From Sphingomonas elodea ATCC 31461 (GTDB lineage Bacteria > Pseudomonadota > Alphaproteobacteria > Sphingomonadales > Sphingomonadaceae): 46,365 bases of DNA. This document shows positions 7,954 to 16,333 of this stretch, one piece after another. Numbering within the stretch: the first letter of the stretch is position 1; each line of letters opens with the position of its first letter. Both the position numbers and the translations under genes were made by a program. Under the pieces are notes generated by a model. The model was not told where the DNA came from. It made no database searches and saw only the letters and a program-made list of their open reading frames with translations. Location: assembly GCF_000226955.1 (NCBI RefSeq), contig NZ_AGFU01000052.1, positions 1-46,365 of the forward strand. Direction: 5' to 3'.

Positions 7954-9284
7954 GGCTGGGGTATCGCCGGCTTGGCCGCGCCGACACGGGCCAGCGTGCC
8001 CTTGGGCAGCAGCAGCCACGCGACTCCCCGCGCCGACATGCCGCCGGCGATGGCACGGGCGTCGTCGCCCGCCCCCCAGAAGGTATCGATGCGGTTCGGC
8101 CCCTTGATCGCGCCGCCGGTATCCTGCGCGACCCACAACCCGGTGGCATCGGTGCGGTCCATCGACAGGAACAGCGGCGCACCCAGCGGAATGAACTTCG
8201 GGTCGGCGGCGACGCTGGTCCAGCCGGCGACGGGATAGCCCATCGCTCCCAGCGGCCCTGCCCCGGTCAGTTCCTTGAAGAACACGAAGCTCTTGTTCTC
8301 GCGCATGATCGCGCGGCCCTCGTCCGGATGTTCGCGCAACCAGGCGACGATGCCCTGCATCGAGGTCTGGCCGGGGCCGAGCAGCCCGCGATCCTTCATC
8401 AGCTTGCCGATGCCGGTATAGTCGCGGCCGTTCTGCCCGGCATAGCCGATGCGGACCACCTGCCCGTCCGGCCCCTTCAGCCGGCCCGAGCCCTGCACCT
8501 GCAGGAAGAACATCTCGATCGGATCGGCGGCCCAGGCGACGACGGGGGCATGGCCTTCCAGCGCGCCCTGCTCGATCTGGGTGCGGTCGTAATAAGGCAC
8601 GAACTGGCGACCATCGACCCGCCCTCGGATGCGCTTGCCCTTCAGCGCCTCCGAGAACTGGCCGAGATCCACCTCGATCAGATTGTCCGGCATGCCGTAG
8701 ACCGGCACGTCATAGCCCGCGCGGCGTTCGCGAACGCCGGCGATCTCCGGTTCGTAATAGCCGGTGGCGAAGGCCGCGCCGTCGCCAACCTGCACCGCTT
8801 CGAACCACTGGGCGAAAAAGCCTTTCGCATCGCCAGACCAGGCAGCCGCCGCAGCGCAGGCGTCCGCCCAGTCGCTGCCACGGGTAAGGCCCGATGCATC
8901 GGTGCGGCGAAGCAGGCCGGGGCAGCTCAGCTTGAAGGCCGCCAGCGCCCGCTGGGCATTGTCCGCAGCGATCGGCAGCGTCTCGATCGGCGGACCTGCG
9001 ACCAGTCCGGCGGCGGCCGCCGTCGCGGCACCCGCAACCGGCGTGGCCGGCATCGCGGGCAGCGGCGTTGCGCCGGTCGGCTGGCGCGCGGGGAGGTTCG
9101 CAGGGGTTTCCGGCAGCACGACGCCCGGCTGCGGTCGCGACGGCACCGGCTGTGGGCGGGTGGGGGCAGGCCGCGCGGGTGCAGGGGGAACCGGCGCGGG
9201 CCGGGACGCGGTTTCGGGAGGAACGATCCCGCTCGAACAAGCGCCGAGCAGCCCCGCGAGCGCCAATCCCCCCCAGATCCGCAT
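7950..9284 (-). CDS. mltA: Membrane-bound lytic murein transglycosylase A
   Basis: This 444-aa lipoprotein starts MRIWGGLALAGLLGACSSG, with a lipobox LLGAC (Cys16) for outer-membrane anchoring. A Pro/Ala/Arg-rich linker (about residues 24-105) separates the anchor from the MltA domain. The segment TGYYEPEIAG opens the catalytic domain, and the 3D barrel holds VAQDTGGAIKGPNRIDTFWG near the C-terminus, with the catalytic Asp. The enzyme cleaves peptidoglycan glycan strands, leaving 1,6-anhydro-MurNAc ends. It is longer than E. coli MltA mainly because of the linker. Start ATG 9284 has GAGGGA upstream and lies 8 nt after the timA stop codon. Confidence 0.94.
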   Translation of the reverse strand: MRIWGGLALAGLLGACSSGIVPPETASRPAPVPPAPARPAPTRPQPVPSRPQPGVVLPETPANLPARQPTGATPLPAMPATPVAGAATAAAAGLVAGPPIETLPIAADNAQRALAAFKLSCPGLLRRTDASGLTRGSDWADACAAAAAWSGDAKGFFAQWFEAVQVGDGAAFATGYYEPEIAGVRERRAGYDVPVYGMPDNLIEVDLGQFSEALKGKRIRGRVDGRQFVPYYDRTQIEQGALEGHAPVVAWAADPIEMFFLQVQGSGRLKGPDGQVVRIGYAGQNGRDYTGIGKLMKDRGLLGPGQTSMQGIVAWLREHPDEGRAIMRENKSFVFFKELTGAGPLGAMGYPVAGWTSVAADPKFIPLGAPLFLSMDRTDATGLWVAQDTGGAIKGPNRIDTFWGAGDDARAIAGGMSARGVAWLLLPKGTLARVGAAKPAIPQP

Positions 9285-9292
9285 ACCGTCCC

Positions 9293-9937
9293 TCAGGCTT
9301 CGTCGGTTTCGACGAGCTTCCAGTTCGGATCGTCGCTGCGCAGCTTGCGGGCGAAGGTCCATACGTCGTGCGTGGTCACGGCGTCGCTCAGCGAGCCGGC
9401 GATCACATTGCCCTCGGCATCCCGGGTCACCGCAACGATGTCCGCATCGAAGCGCACGGTCACCTGCGCGAGCTTGTTCTCCACGCCGGCCGCGGCAATG
9501 GTGGCCCGTTCGATCGCGATCAGGCGATTGTCGAGCACTTCACCACTTGCCTTGCGATCGGCAATCGCCTGCTCGAACGCGGCGCGCACATCGTCATCCA
9601 CCAGGAAGCGCAGCGTTTCCTCGTCGCCCTTCCAAAAGGCTTCGAGCACCATGCGATAAGCGGACTTGGCGCCTTCCAGGAACTTGGCGACATCGAAGCT
9701 CGGATCGGCCGACACCACGGCGCGCAAACCGGCTTCCGCGCCCGACTCGATCGAGCGATTGGCCGAGTCGCGCACCTCCGGCAACGCCTCGACCGTCCGC
9801 GTCACGGGCGGCACGGCGACGCGCTCCTCGGCGGGTTTCGGCAGGGGCTGCTCATGCCCGGTACGCTTGCCGAGTACCGCATAGAGCCGCAGCGCCAGGA
9901 AACCGGCCACCATCGCGAACAGAATGACGTAGAACAC
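9293..9937 (-). CDS. timA: Tim44/TimA domain inner-membrane protein
   Basis: This 214-aa protein has an N-terminal membrane helix (MFYVILFAMVAGFLALRLYAV), a Pro-rich linker, and a Tim44-like domain from about residue 75. The domain shows FDVAKFLEGAKSAYRMVLEAFWKGD, with the aromatic core typical of the family, and ends DVWTFARKLRSDDPNWKLVET. Bacterial relatives are homologous to the Tim44 domain of the mitochondrial import motor and occur in alphaproteobacteria, often near secB. It heads the minus-strand group timA-mltA-smr and diverges from secB across 162 nt. A role in protein translocation or envelope assembly is inference from homology and location. Confidence 0.9.
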   Translation of the reverse strand: MFYVILFAMVAGFLALRLYAVLGKRTGHEQPLPKPAEERVAVPPVTRTVEALPEVRDSANRSIESGAEAGLRAVVSADPSFDVAKFLEGAKSAYRMVLEAFWKGDEETLRFLVDDDVRAAFEQAIADRKASGEVLDNRLIAIERATIAAAGVENKLAQVTVRFDADIVAVTRDAEGNVIAGSLSDAVTTHDVWTFARKLRSDDPNWKLVETDEA

Positions 9938-10099
9938 TGGCCCTCCAAAGCCTCCGTCTCTAGTACATAGGCCTTCGCGCCGCTGGATTCAAACCGTACG
10001 ATGGGTCGTGCGATTGCACCACCGGCACACGCCTGCTAGTCGCATGCCCCGTAACGCGCCTGGAGCGCGAAAATCTCCTGATCTAAAGAGGAAAGTTGG

Positions 10100-10609
10100 A
10101 TGGCCGAGAACGACACCTTCGCCGAATTCGGCGATGCCGCTGGCAATGGCGCCGACGATGCGCCCCAGGCGGGCGTGCTGTCGCAATATGTGAAGGACCT
10201 CTCGTTCGAGAACCCGAACGCGCCGGCCATCTACCAGCAGCAGACCGCGCCGGCGATCGACGTGCAGTTCAACATCGGCTCGAACAAGGTCGGCGACGAC
10301 GTGTACGAGGTTGCGCTGAAGATCGAAGTCCGCGCCCAGGCCGGCGAGCAGGTCGCGTTCATCGTCGACCTCACCTATGCGGGCCTGTTCGCGCTCCGCA
10401 ACATCCCGCAGGAAGCGCTGGATCCGTTCCTGCTCGGCGAAGCGCCGCGCATCCTCTTCCCGTTCGCGCGCCGCGTGCTGGCAGATCAGGTCCGCGACGG
10501 CGGCTTCCCGCCGCTGATGCTGGAGCCGATCGACTTCGCCGGCATCTACCTGCAGCAGCGCGCCCAGCAGGAAGGCGCGATCGGCTTCGAAGAAGCCGGC
10601 CACGCCTGA
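10100..10609 (+). CDS. secB: Protein-export chaperone SecB
   Basis: This 169-aa cytosolic chaperone holds precursor proteins unfolded and hands them to SecA. The family pattern is clear: VLSQYVKDLSFENPNAP at the start of the core (about residues 26-42), then beta strands IDVQFNI and YEVALKIEV, AFIVDLTYAGLFAL, and LGEAPRILFPFARRVLADQVRDGGFPPLMLEPIDF, which includes the SecA-interacting region. An acidic N-terminal extension of about 25 residues (AENDTFAEFGDAAGNGADD) and C-terminal tail are usual in alphaproteobacteria. AGAGGAAAG lies upstream of the ATG. A strong hairpin and T-run follow the stop codon. Confidence 0.97.
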   Translation: MAENDTFAEFGDAAGNGADDAPQAGVLSQYVKDLSFENPNAPAIYQQQTAPAIDVQFNIGSNKVGDDVYEVALKIEVRAQAGEQVAFIVDLTYAGLFALRNIPQEALDPFLLGEAPRILFPFARRVLADQVRDGGFPPLMLEPIDFAGIYLQQRAQQEGAIGFEEAGHA

Positions 10610-10631
10610 ACCCGGGCACCAGCCTGATTTC

Positions 10632-10665
10632 GGGGGCGCGCCGCACGTCGGTGGCGCCCCCTTTT
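10632..10665 (+). terminator. Rho-independent terminator of secB
   Basis: Stem gggggcgc at 10632-10639 pairs with gcgccccc at 10654-10661 and is followed by TTTT at 10662-10665. It lies 22 nt after the secB stop codon and just before murJ. Confidence 0.8.
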
Positions 10666-10688
10666 CCTTCTAGGACGGCGAACTTACG

Positions 10689-12257
10689 ATGAAGCTCGTG
10701 CGCAGCCTGGGTTCGGTGGGCGGCCTCACGCTCGCCAGCCGCATCCTCGCGCTGGTCCGCGATTCGCTCCAGGCGCGCTATGTCGGCGCGAACTTCGCGT
10801 CGGACGCCTTCCTCGTCGCCTTCCGCCTGCCCAACATGTTCCGCGCCTTTTTCGCCGAGGGCGCCTTCGCATCGGTGTTCATCCCGATGTTCAACCAGAA
10901 GCTGGGCGTGAACGGCGAGCGCGGCGCGGCCTATGATTTTGCGGAGCGCACGCTCTCCATGCTGTTCGCGGTGCTGCTGGCGATGACGCTGATCGCGCTG
11001 GCGGCGGCATGGCCGCTGACCGCGTTGCTATCGGGCGGCTTCGAGAAGCAGCATCCGACGCCGGAACAGTTCGCCTTCGCGGTGCAGCTGTCACGGATCA
11101 CCATTCCCTATCTGATGCTGATCTGCCTCGCCTCGCTGCTCGGCGGCATCCTCAATTCGCTCGACAAGTTCTGGGTCAACGCCGCCGCGCCGATCCTGCT
11201 CAACGTCGCGATGGTGGGCGGCCTCTACTTCTTCCACGGCACCCCGGAGGAAACCGCACGGGTGCAGGCGATCTCGGTGCCGATCGGCGGTCTGCTCCAG
11301 CTCGGCTGGCTGGCGCTGGCCTGCCGCGCCTCGGGCGTGTCGCTGCGCCCGCGCCTGCCGCGGATCGACGCCGATGTGCGCCGGCTGATGACGCTGATCC
11401 TGCCGGCCGCGGTCGGCGCGGGCGTGACGCAGCTCAACCTGGTCATTTCCACCTCGCTGTCGGGCAAGCTGCTCGGCGAAGGATCGATCTCGTACATCTA
11501 TTATGCGGATCGGCTGAACCAGCTGCCGCTGGGGCTGATCGGCATCGGCCTGGGCACGATCCTGCTGCCCACCATCTCCCGCCTGCTCGGCGCCGGCAAG
11601 GACGCCGAGGCGATGGAGACACAGAATCGCGGCATGGAGCTGGCGCTATTCCTCACCCTGCCCGCGATGGTGGCGCTGATCGTCGCCGCCGAACCGATCG
11701 TCCGCGGACTGTTCCAGTACGGCCATTTCACGCCCGAGGACACGGTGAAGTGCGCCTGGGCGCTGGCCGGCTTCTCGATCGGCCTGCCCTCCTACATCAT
11801 CGTCAAGGTGCTCACCCCCGGCTTCTACGCGCGGCAGGATACCCGGACGCCGGTGCGCCTCGCCATGGTTGCGGTGGCAGTGAACATCGCCGCCAATTTC
11901 GCGCTGATTCCGCTGATCGCGCATCTGGGTCCGCCGCTTGCGACCGCGCTGTCCTCCACCGTCAACGTGACGATGCTGTACCTTACGCTGCGCAAGCGCG
12001 GGCACTTCGTCGTCGACGCGCAGCTCGCCCGCCGGGTACCGCGCCTGGCGCTGGCCGCGATCCTGATGGGCGTGGCGCTCTGGGCGGGGGCCAGCCTGCT
12101 CGATCCGTGGCTGAACGGCCGGATCTGGGAGCGCTATACGGGGCTGGTGCTGCTGGTCGGCGCGGGCTGCGCCATCTACGTCGCTGCCAGCTTCGCCACC
12201 CGCGCCTTCCTGATATCGGACATCAAGGCGCTGGTCCGCCGCCGCGCCGCGCGCTAG
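10689..12257 (+). CDS. murJ: Lipid II flippase MurJ
   Basis: This 522-aa multi-spanning protein of the MOP exporter superfamily moves lipid II across the inner membrane during peptidoglycan synthesis. The N-terminus [27 protein letters not shown] and the stretch [24 protein letters not shown] are the diagnostic MurJ segments, with arginines that line the central cavity. About 14 hydrophobic helices follow to the C-terminus, including [17 protein letters not shown] in the second half. The last cytoplasmic tail is Arg/Lys-rich ([11 protein letters not shown]). It starts 24 nt after the secB terminator, so it probably has its own promoter or depends on read-through. trpS follows after 107 nt. 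Confidence 0.96.
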   Translation: MKLVRSLGSVGGLTLASRILALVRDSLQARYVGANFASDAFLVAFRLPNMFRAFFAEGAFASVFIPMFNQKLGVNGERGAAYDFAERTLSMLFAVLLAMTLIALAAAWPLTALLSGGFEKQHPTPEQFAFAVQLSRITIPYLMLICLASLLGGILNSLDKFWVNAAAPILLNVAMVGGLYFFHGTPEETARVQAISVPIGGLLQLGWLALACRASGVSLRPRLPRIDADVRRLMTLILPAAVGAGVTQLNLVISTSLSGKLLGEGSISYIYYADRLNQLPLGLIGIGLGTILLPTISRLLGAGKDAEAMETQNRGMELALFLTLPAMVALIVAAEPIVRGLFQYGHFTPEDTVKCAWALAGFSIGLPSYIIVKVLTPGFYARQDTRTPVRLAMVAVAVNIAANFALIPLIAHLGPPLATALSSTVNVTMLYLTLRKRGHFVVDAQLARRVPRLALAAILMGVALWAGASLLDPWLNGRIWERYTGLVLLVGAGCAIYVAASFATRAFLISDIKALVRRRAAR

Positions 12258-12364
12258 AGCGCCCGCGTCCTGGCAATTCGCGCGGCCTCAAGCACCCCCG
12301 CCGCCCATGGACCCGCGGCCGGTCCAACGGCCGAACGGTCAACCGGGTGCGGAGTGATTATCCC

Positions 12365-13354
12365 ATGCGCGTCGTCTCGGGCATCCAGACCACCGGCAAT
12401 CTTCACCTCGGCAACTATCTGGGCGCCATCAAGCAGTGGGTCGCGATGCAGGATCAGGGCGAGTGCCTGTTCTTCCTCGCCGATCTCCACGCGCTCACCG
12501 GCACGGTGACCCCGCAGGAGCTCGCCAACTCCACGATCGAGATGGCCGCGACGCTGTTCGCCGCCGGCATCGACGACCGCTCGATCCTGTTCAACCAGGC
12601 GCGCGTTCCCGCCCATGCCGAGCTGTGCTGGATCCTCCAGGGCACCGCGCGGATGGGCTGGCTCAACCGCATGACCCAGTGGAAGGACAAGGCAGGCAAG
12701 AACCGCGACGGCGCCAGCGTCGGGCTGTTCACCTATCCGGTTCTCCAGGCGGCCGACATCCTCGTCTACCAGGCGACGCACGTGCCCGTCGGCGAGGACC
12801 AGAAACAGCATCTGGAGCTGACCCGCGACATCGCGACGAAGTTCAACCAGGACTTCGGTGTAGAGCTGTTCCCGCTGCCCGAGCCGCTGATCAGCAAGGC
12901 AGCACCTCGGATCATGTCCTTACGCGACGGCAATGCGAAGATGTCCAAGTCCGATCCATCGGACCTGAGCCGCATCAACCTGATCGACGACAACGACACG
13001 ATCGCCGCCAAGTGCCGCAAGGCCAAGACCGATCCCGAGCCGCTGCCCGACAGCTTCGACGCGCTGGTCGACCGGCCCGAGGCGCGCAACCTGGTGACGA
13101 TCTTCGCAGCACTTGCCGATCGCGATCCGCAATCGGTGGGGGAGGAATATGCCGGGCAAGGCTTCGGCGCGTTCAAGCCGGCGCTGGCCGACCTGACCGT
13201 CTCGGTGCTCGGCCCGATCCGCGAGCGGCTGACCGCGCTGCTCGACGATCGCGCCGAAGTGGGCGCCAAGCTCGCCCAGGGGGCCGCGCGGGCCAGCGCG
13301 CTGGCGGCGCCGACGCTCAAGGCGGCGCAAGCGGCGGTGGGGTTGCAGGTGTGA
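12365..13354 (+). CDS. trpS: Tryptophanyl-tRNA synthetase
   Basis: This 329-aa class I aminoacyl-tRNA synthetase charges tRNA-Trp. The HIGH-type motif is HLGN at residues 14-17 ([10 protein letters not shown]) and KMSKS lies at 192-196. The family segments [16 protein letters not shown]-like ([19 protein letters not shown]) and [17 protein letters not shown], which bind tryptophan and ATP, are intact. Length is normal for bacterial TrpS. The start [12 protein letters not shown] is the usual bacterial N-terminus; the frame stays open far upstream through murJ, but that is a GC-rich shadow. A long inverted repeat follows at 13382, before the convergent flagellar gene fliP. Confidence 0.97.
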   Translation: MRVVSGIQTTGNLHLGNYLGAIKQWVAMQDQGECLFFLADLHALTGTVTPQELANSTIEMAATLFAAGIDDRSILFNQARVPAHAELCWILQGTARMGWLNRMTQWKDKAGKNRDGASVGLFTYPVLQAADILVYQATHVPVGEDQKQHLELTRDIATKFNQDFGVELFPLPEPLISKAAPRIMSLRDGNAKMSKSDPSDLSRINLIDDNDTIAAKCRKAKTDPEPLPDSFDALVDRPEARNLVTIFAALADRDPQSVGEEYAGQGFGAFKPALADLTVSVLGPIRERLTALLDDRAEVGAKLAQGAARASALAAPTLKAAQAAVGLQV

Positions 13355-13381
13355 TGGCGTTTCCTTGACCACGCGATCGAC

Positions 13382-13477
13382 CGTCATTCCGGCGAAAGCC
13401 GGAATCCATTGGCCTCTCCGTACCCGCTCTTGCTGAAATCTGGAGGCGAATGGATCCCGGCTTTCGCCGGGATGACG
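13382..13477. repeat. 96-bp inverted repeat between trpS and fliP
   Basis: Two 29-nt arms (13382-13410 and 13449-13477) are complementary with two mismatches and enclose a 38-nt loop. The arm core cggcgaaagccgg is itself partly palindromic. Repeats with this cgtcattccggcgaaagc pattern are common between genes in proteobacteria; this is from general knowledge. Placed between convergent trpS and fliP it could stop transcription from both sides. Confidence 0.85.
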
Positions 13478-13522
13478 GCAGCGTGGCGAACGGCGCGGTA
13501 CCCACGCTTCCGTTTCGACGGC

Positions 13523-13539
13523 CCTCCCCCGTCGGGAGG
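13523..13539 (-). terminator. Small hairpin downstream of fliP
   Basis: Stem cctccc (13523-13528) pairs with gggagg (13534-13539), 8 nt beyond the fliP stop codon. No long T-run follows, so terminator function is uncertain. Confidence 0.4.
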
Positions 13540-13546
13540 AAGAACC

Positions 13547-14311
13547 TCAATGGGTGAAACTTTTCACCAGCGAGCCCGCGACCAGCGCCCAGCCATCGAC
13601 CAGCACGAAGAAGATGATCTTCATCGGCAGCGATATCGTCGGTGGCGGCAGCATCATCATGCCCATCGCCATCAGCACGGCGGACACCGCCAGGTCGATC
13701 ACCAGGAACGGCAGCAGCAGCATGAAGCCGATCTCGAACGCGCGGCGCAGTTCGGAGATCATGAAGGCCGGCGCCAGCGTGGTCAGCGGCGTTTCGGCCC
13801 GGGTCGCGATCTTCTTGTTGGCGAGGTCGGCGAACAGCTTGAGGTCGCTGTCGCGCACCTGGCCCAGCATGAACTGTCGGAAGGGCTCGGTCGTCTTCTC
13901 GAACGCCGCGACCTCGGTGAGCTTGCCCTTGGTATAGGGCTCGACGCCCTCGCTCCATGCCTTCTCGAAGGTCGGCGCCATCACGAAGAAGCTGAGGAAC
14001 AGCGCGAGGCTGATGATCACCGGATTGGGCGGCACGCCAGGCGTGCCGATGCCGGTGCGCAGCAGCGAGAGCGCCACCACCATGCGGGTGAAGCTGGTCA
14101 CCGTCATCAGCAGGCCCGGGGCCAGGCTGAGCACGGTGAGCATCAGCACCAGCTGGATGGCCTTGGCCGACAGCGGGCCTTCGCCGCCGATGGTGATAGT
14201 CGCGCCCTGCGCGGCTGCCTGCGCCGCCTGGGCAGCAGGCGCAACTGCTTGCGCGTGCGCCGCGACCGGCAGCACGATCAGCAGTGCGGCCGCGGCGAAT
14301 AGTTTACGCAT
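13547..14311 (-). CDS. fliP: Flagellar export gate protein FliP
   Basis: This 254-aa inner-membrane protein, with FliQ and FliR, forms the export gate of the flagellar type III secretion system. It has a cleavable signal peptide (MRKLFAAAALLIVLPVAAHAQA), then a short Ala/Gln-rich stretch and the FliP core with four membrane segments. Signature stretches are SLAPGLLMTVTSFTRMVVALSLLRTGIGTPGVPPNPVIISLALFLS and the late segment LLPFLVIDLAVSAVLMAMGMMMLPP, both strongly conserved. It overlaps the fliO end by 8 nt and is the last gene of the fliN-fliO-fliP operon. Confidence 0.97.
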   Translation of the reverse strand: MRKLFAAAALLIVLPVAAHAQAVAPAAQAAQAAAQGATITIGGEGPLSAKAIQLVLMLTVLSLAPGLLMTVTSFTRMVVALSLLRTGIGTPGVPPNPVIISLALFLSFFVMAPTFEKAWSEGVEPYTKGKLTEVAAFEKTTEPFRQFMLGQVRDSDLKLFADLANKKIATRAETPLTTLAPAFMISELRRAFEIGFMLLLPFLVIDLAVSAVLMAMGMMMLPPPTISLPMKIIFFVLVDGWALVAGSLVKSFTH

Positions 14312-14954
14312 TCAGTGCCTCGCGCACCGCACGCTTGTTCCAGCGCGTGGTGTCGCGGGCGATGCGGGTACGGGTCGGAGTTTTGCGGGTGCGCGAACGC
14401 GGGGCCGGCTTCGCTGCGTCTTCGCGCGTGGCAGGCTCGGCGTCGTTGGCGGCCTGGGGCGGGGTCGGCGCCACATCCTCCGCGACGACCGCCGAATCCA
14501 CCGGCGCAGCTACGTCTTCGGCGGCGTCCGCAGGTGCGGGCGCCGCGTCCGGCCGCAGCTTGTCGACCATGCCCTTGAAGTCGAGCTTGCCGGCCAGCTT
14601 GGCGACACCTGCCTTCAGATTGGCGAGATCGTCCTCGATCTTGGCCGGAGTCTCCGGCGCGGCGGCAGTCTCCACCACCGGCGCGGCCGGCGGGGTGATG
14701 CCCGTCTCGATCGTGGCATGGCCTTCGGGGCCGATCAGGATGAGATGTTCGCAGCCGTCGCGCCGGATCAGCGCGACCGAGCGCTTGGCGTCCACCGCCA
14801 GCCGCTCGACCAGCTCCACCCGCTTGCGCCCCCCGCCGGTCACGCGGCCCGGCAGTTTCAGATCATAGCGACGCACGACCCACAGGGCCGTCGCCAGCAT
14901 CCCCAACACCAGGCTCAGCGCGCCCAGCGTACGCAACATCGACAAGAGATCCAT
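14304..14954 (-). CDS. fliO: Flagellar biosynthesis protein FliO (extended form)
   Basis: This 216-aa protein has one membrane helix near the N-terminus (MLRTLGALSLVLGMLATALWVVRRY) and a FliO domain with VELVERLAVDAKRSVALIRRDGCEHLILIGPEGHATIETGI. FliO is an assembly factor for the FliP ring. About 110 residues follow the domain as an Ala/Pro/Asp-rich, probably disordered stretch ending in an Arg/Lys/Thr-rich tail. E. coli FliO is roughly half this length. The start overlaps the fliN stop by 1 nt and the end overlaps fliP by 8 nt, so the three genes are translationally coupled. Confidence 0.88.
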   Translation of the reverse strand: MDLLSMLRTLGALSLVLGMLATALWVVRRYDLKLPGRVTGGGRKRVELVERLAVDAKRSVALIRRDGCEHLILIGPEGHATIETGITPPAAPVVETAAAPETPAKIEDDLANLKAGVAKLAGKLDFKGMVDKLRPDAAPAPADAAEDVAAPVDSAVVAEDVAPTPPQAANDAEPATREDAAKPAPRSRTRKTPTRTRIARDTTRWNKRAVREALNA

Positions 14955-15190
14955 CAGTTACGCGACTTCTTCACGAGTTCGGAAATCTCGAGCGACATGA
15001 CCTCGCCGTCGACCAGGATGCGCCCAAGGGCCACCAGCTCGCCATTCACATAGACCATGCTGGGGTCGTCCTGGCCGCAGTCCAGCGGGATCATCGCGCC
15101 GCGGCTCATCTGCAGGATCTGCCGGACCGGCACTTCGGTCGAGCCGAGCACCACCGACATTTCGATCATGATTCCATCGAGTACGGACAT
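14954..15190 (-). CDS. fliN: Flagellar motor switch protein FliN (short, SpoA domain only)
   Basis: This 78-aa protein consists almost entirely of the SpoA (surface presentation of antigens) domain: VLGSTEVPVRQILQMSRGAMIPLDCGQDDPSMVYVNGELVALGRILVDGEVMSLEISELV. FliN builds the cytoplasmic C-ring that reverses rotation and docks export substrates. It lacks the N-terminal extension of E. coli FliN (137 aa). AGGGAG lies 5 nt before the ATG. It is first in the leftward fliN-fliO-fliP operon, 117 nt from divergent flgC. No fliM is in the window. Confidence 0.9.
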   Translation of the reverse strand: MSVLDGIMIEMSVVLGSTEVPVRQILQMSRGAMIPLDCGQDDPSMVYVNGELVALGRILVDGEVMSLEISELVKKSRN

Positions 15191-15307
15191 GCAACTCCCT
15201 TTCCCAAGAGAGTTATAGGAACCTTTTTTCCGCCCCCGGCGCCCGGCCCGGCAAAAATTGCCTACAATGACCGCATGGGCCGATTTCGAGGCCGTGGAGG
15301 ATCAACG

Positions 15308-15715
15308 ATGGATTTGGATGCTTCGCTGGGCGTTTCCGCCTCGGGTCTGCGCGCGCAATCGCTGCGGATGCGCGTCATTGCGGAAAACCTCGCGAACCAG
15401 GATTCGGTTTCCGATACGCCGGGCGGCGATCCCTATCGCCGCAAGGTGGTGAGCTTCCAGGCGGCGGTCGATCGCGCGACCGGCGCCACCGGCGTGAAGG
15501 TCAAGTCGATCCAGGGCGACCAGTCGAATTTCACCCGCGTGTACCAGCCCGGTCATCCGGCAGCGGATGCGCAGGGCTATGTCCTCCGGCCCAACGTCAG
15601 CGGGCTGATCGAAAGCGCCGACATGAAGGCGGCGCAGCGCAGCTACGAAGCCAATCTCAACGCCATCGAAGCGGCCAAGAGCCTGACGATGCGCACCATT
15701 GATCTGCTCAAATAA
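15308..15715 (+). CDS. flgC: Flagellar basal-body rod protein FlgC
   Basis: This 135-aa proximal rod subunit starts MDLDASLGVSASGLRAQSLRMRVIAENLANQDSV, the N-terminal rod motif. The middle has PYRRKVVSF and YQPGHPAADAQGYVLRPNV, which identifies FlgC rather than FlgB. The C-terminal rod helix is ADMKAAQRSYEANLNAIEAAKSLTMRTIDLL. The start at 15308 is preferred over an upstream in-frame ATG (15275), because GGAGG lies 7 nt before it and the protein then begins at the conserved helix. flgB, its usual partner, is not in the window. fliE follows after 12 nt. Confidence 0.95.
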   Translation: MDLDASLGVSASGLRAQSLRMRVIAENLANQDSVSDTPGGDPYRRKVVSFQAAVDRATGATGVKVKSIQGDQSNFTRVYQPGHPAADAQGYVLRPNVSGLIESADMKAAQRSYEANLNAIEAAKSLTMRTIDLLK

Positions 15716-15727
15716 GGGGTAGCACGA

Positions 15728-16051
15728 ATGTCTATCGGAGCATTGGACGCCAGCAAGGCCTATGGCCGCGTCGCCTCGCTCGGCGGCGGGCTGGGCAAGG
15801 CCGCCGGCGGCGGCGAAATCGGCAGCGGCGAGAACTCGGGCTTCGGCGCGATGGTAGAGAATCTGGTCGGCGGCACCGCCGACAAGCTGCGCGCGGCCGA
15901 AACCGCCTCGGCCAAGCAGGTGGCCGGCAAGGGCGACCTGATCGACGTCGTCACCGCGATCGGCGCGGCCGAGACCGCGCTCGACACCATGGTGGCGGTA
16001 CGCGACCGCGTCGTCGGCGCGTACAGCGAAATCATGCGCATGCAGATCTGA
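15728..16051 (+). CDS. fliE: Flagellar hook-basal body complex protein FliE
   Basis: This 107-aa protein links the MS ring to the rod and is an early export substrate. A Gly-rich N-terminal part (residues 18-36) is followed by the FliE core, with KQVAGKGDLIDVVTAIGAAETALDTMVAVRDRVVGAYSEIMRMQI, matching the conserved C-terminal helix ending in M-x-I. AAGGGG lies before the ATG. It sits between flgC and fliQ in the same operon, a common arrangement because FliE and rod proteins assemble together. Confidence 0.95.
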   Translation: MSIGALDASKAYGRVASLGGGLGKAAGGGEIGSGENSGFGAMVENLVGGTADKLRAAETASAKQVAGKGDLIDVVTAIGAAETALDTMVAVRDRVVGAYSEIMRMQI

Positions 16052-16069
16052 CGGCGGGAACCTGAACCG

Positions 16070-16333
16070 ATGACCCCCGCGCAGCTGATCAGCCTCACCG
16101 AATCCGCGCTGATGCTCATTCTCACCGTCGCCGGACCGCTGCTGCTTACCTCGCTGATCGTCGGCGTGTTCATCGGCCTGCTCCAGGCGCTGACCCAGAT
16201 CCAGGAAACCACCCTCACCTTCGTGCCCAAGCTGCTGGCGATGGGCGTCGTGTTCCTGCTGATGCTGCCCACCATGGGCCAGGCGCTTGGCCAGTTCATG
16301 GCCAAGATCAGCGACATGATCATCCACGGATGA
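16070..16333 (+). CDS. fliQ: Flagellar export gate protein FliQ
   Basis: This 87-aa protein has two membrane helices (about residues 14-38 and 53-76). The pattern ESALMLILTVAGPLLLTSLIVGVFIGLLQALTQIQETTLTFVPKLLAMGVVFLL is diagnostic. Four FliQ copies join five FliP and one FliR in the export gate of studied systems. The stop codon overlaps the fliR start by 4 nt (ATGA at 16330-16333), so the two are made in step. Confidence 0.96.
   Translation: MTPAQLISLTESALMLILTVAGPLLLTSLIVGVFIGLLQALTQIQETTLTFVPKLLAMGVVFLLMLPTMGQALGQFMAKISDMIIHG

Noticed and set aside
11009-12364. Upstream extension of the trpS frame through murJ, suggesting a fusion protein
   Set aside because: The extension is the +1 shadow of murJ; TrpS is complete from its usual MRVVSGIQ start.
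15191-15307. Sigma-54 promoter between fliN and flgC
   Set aside because: ggcaaaaattgc at about 15250-15261 has only 8 nt between GG and GC, not the required 10. A TACAAT at 15263-15268 lacks a -35 match, so no promoter was called.
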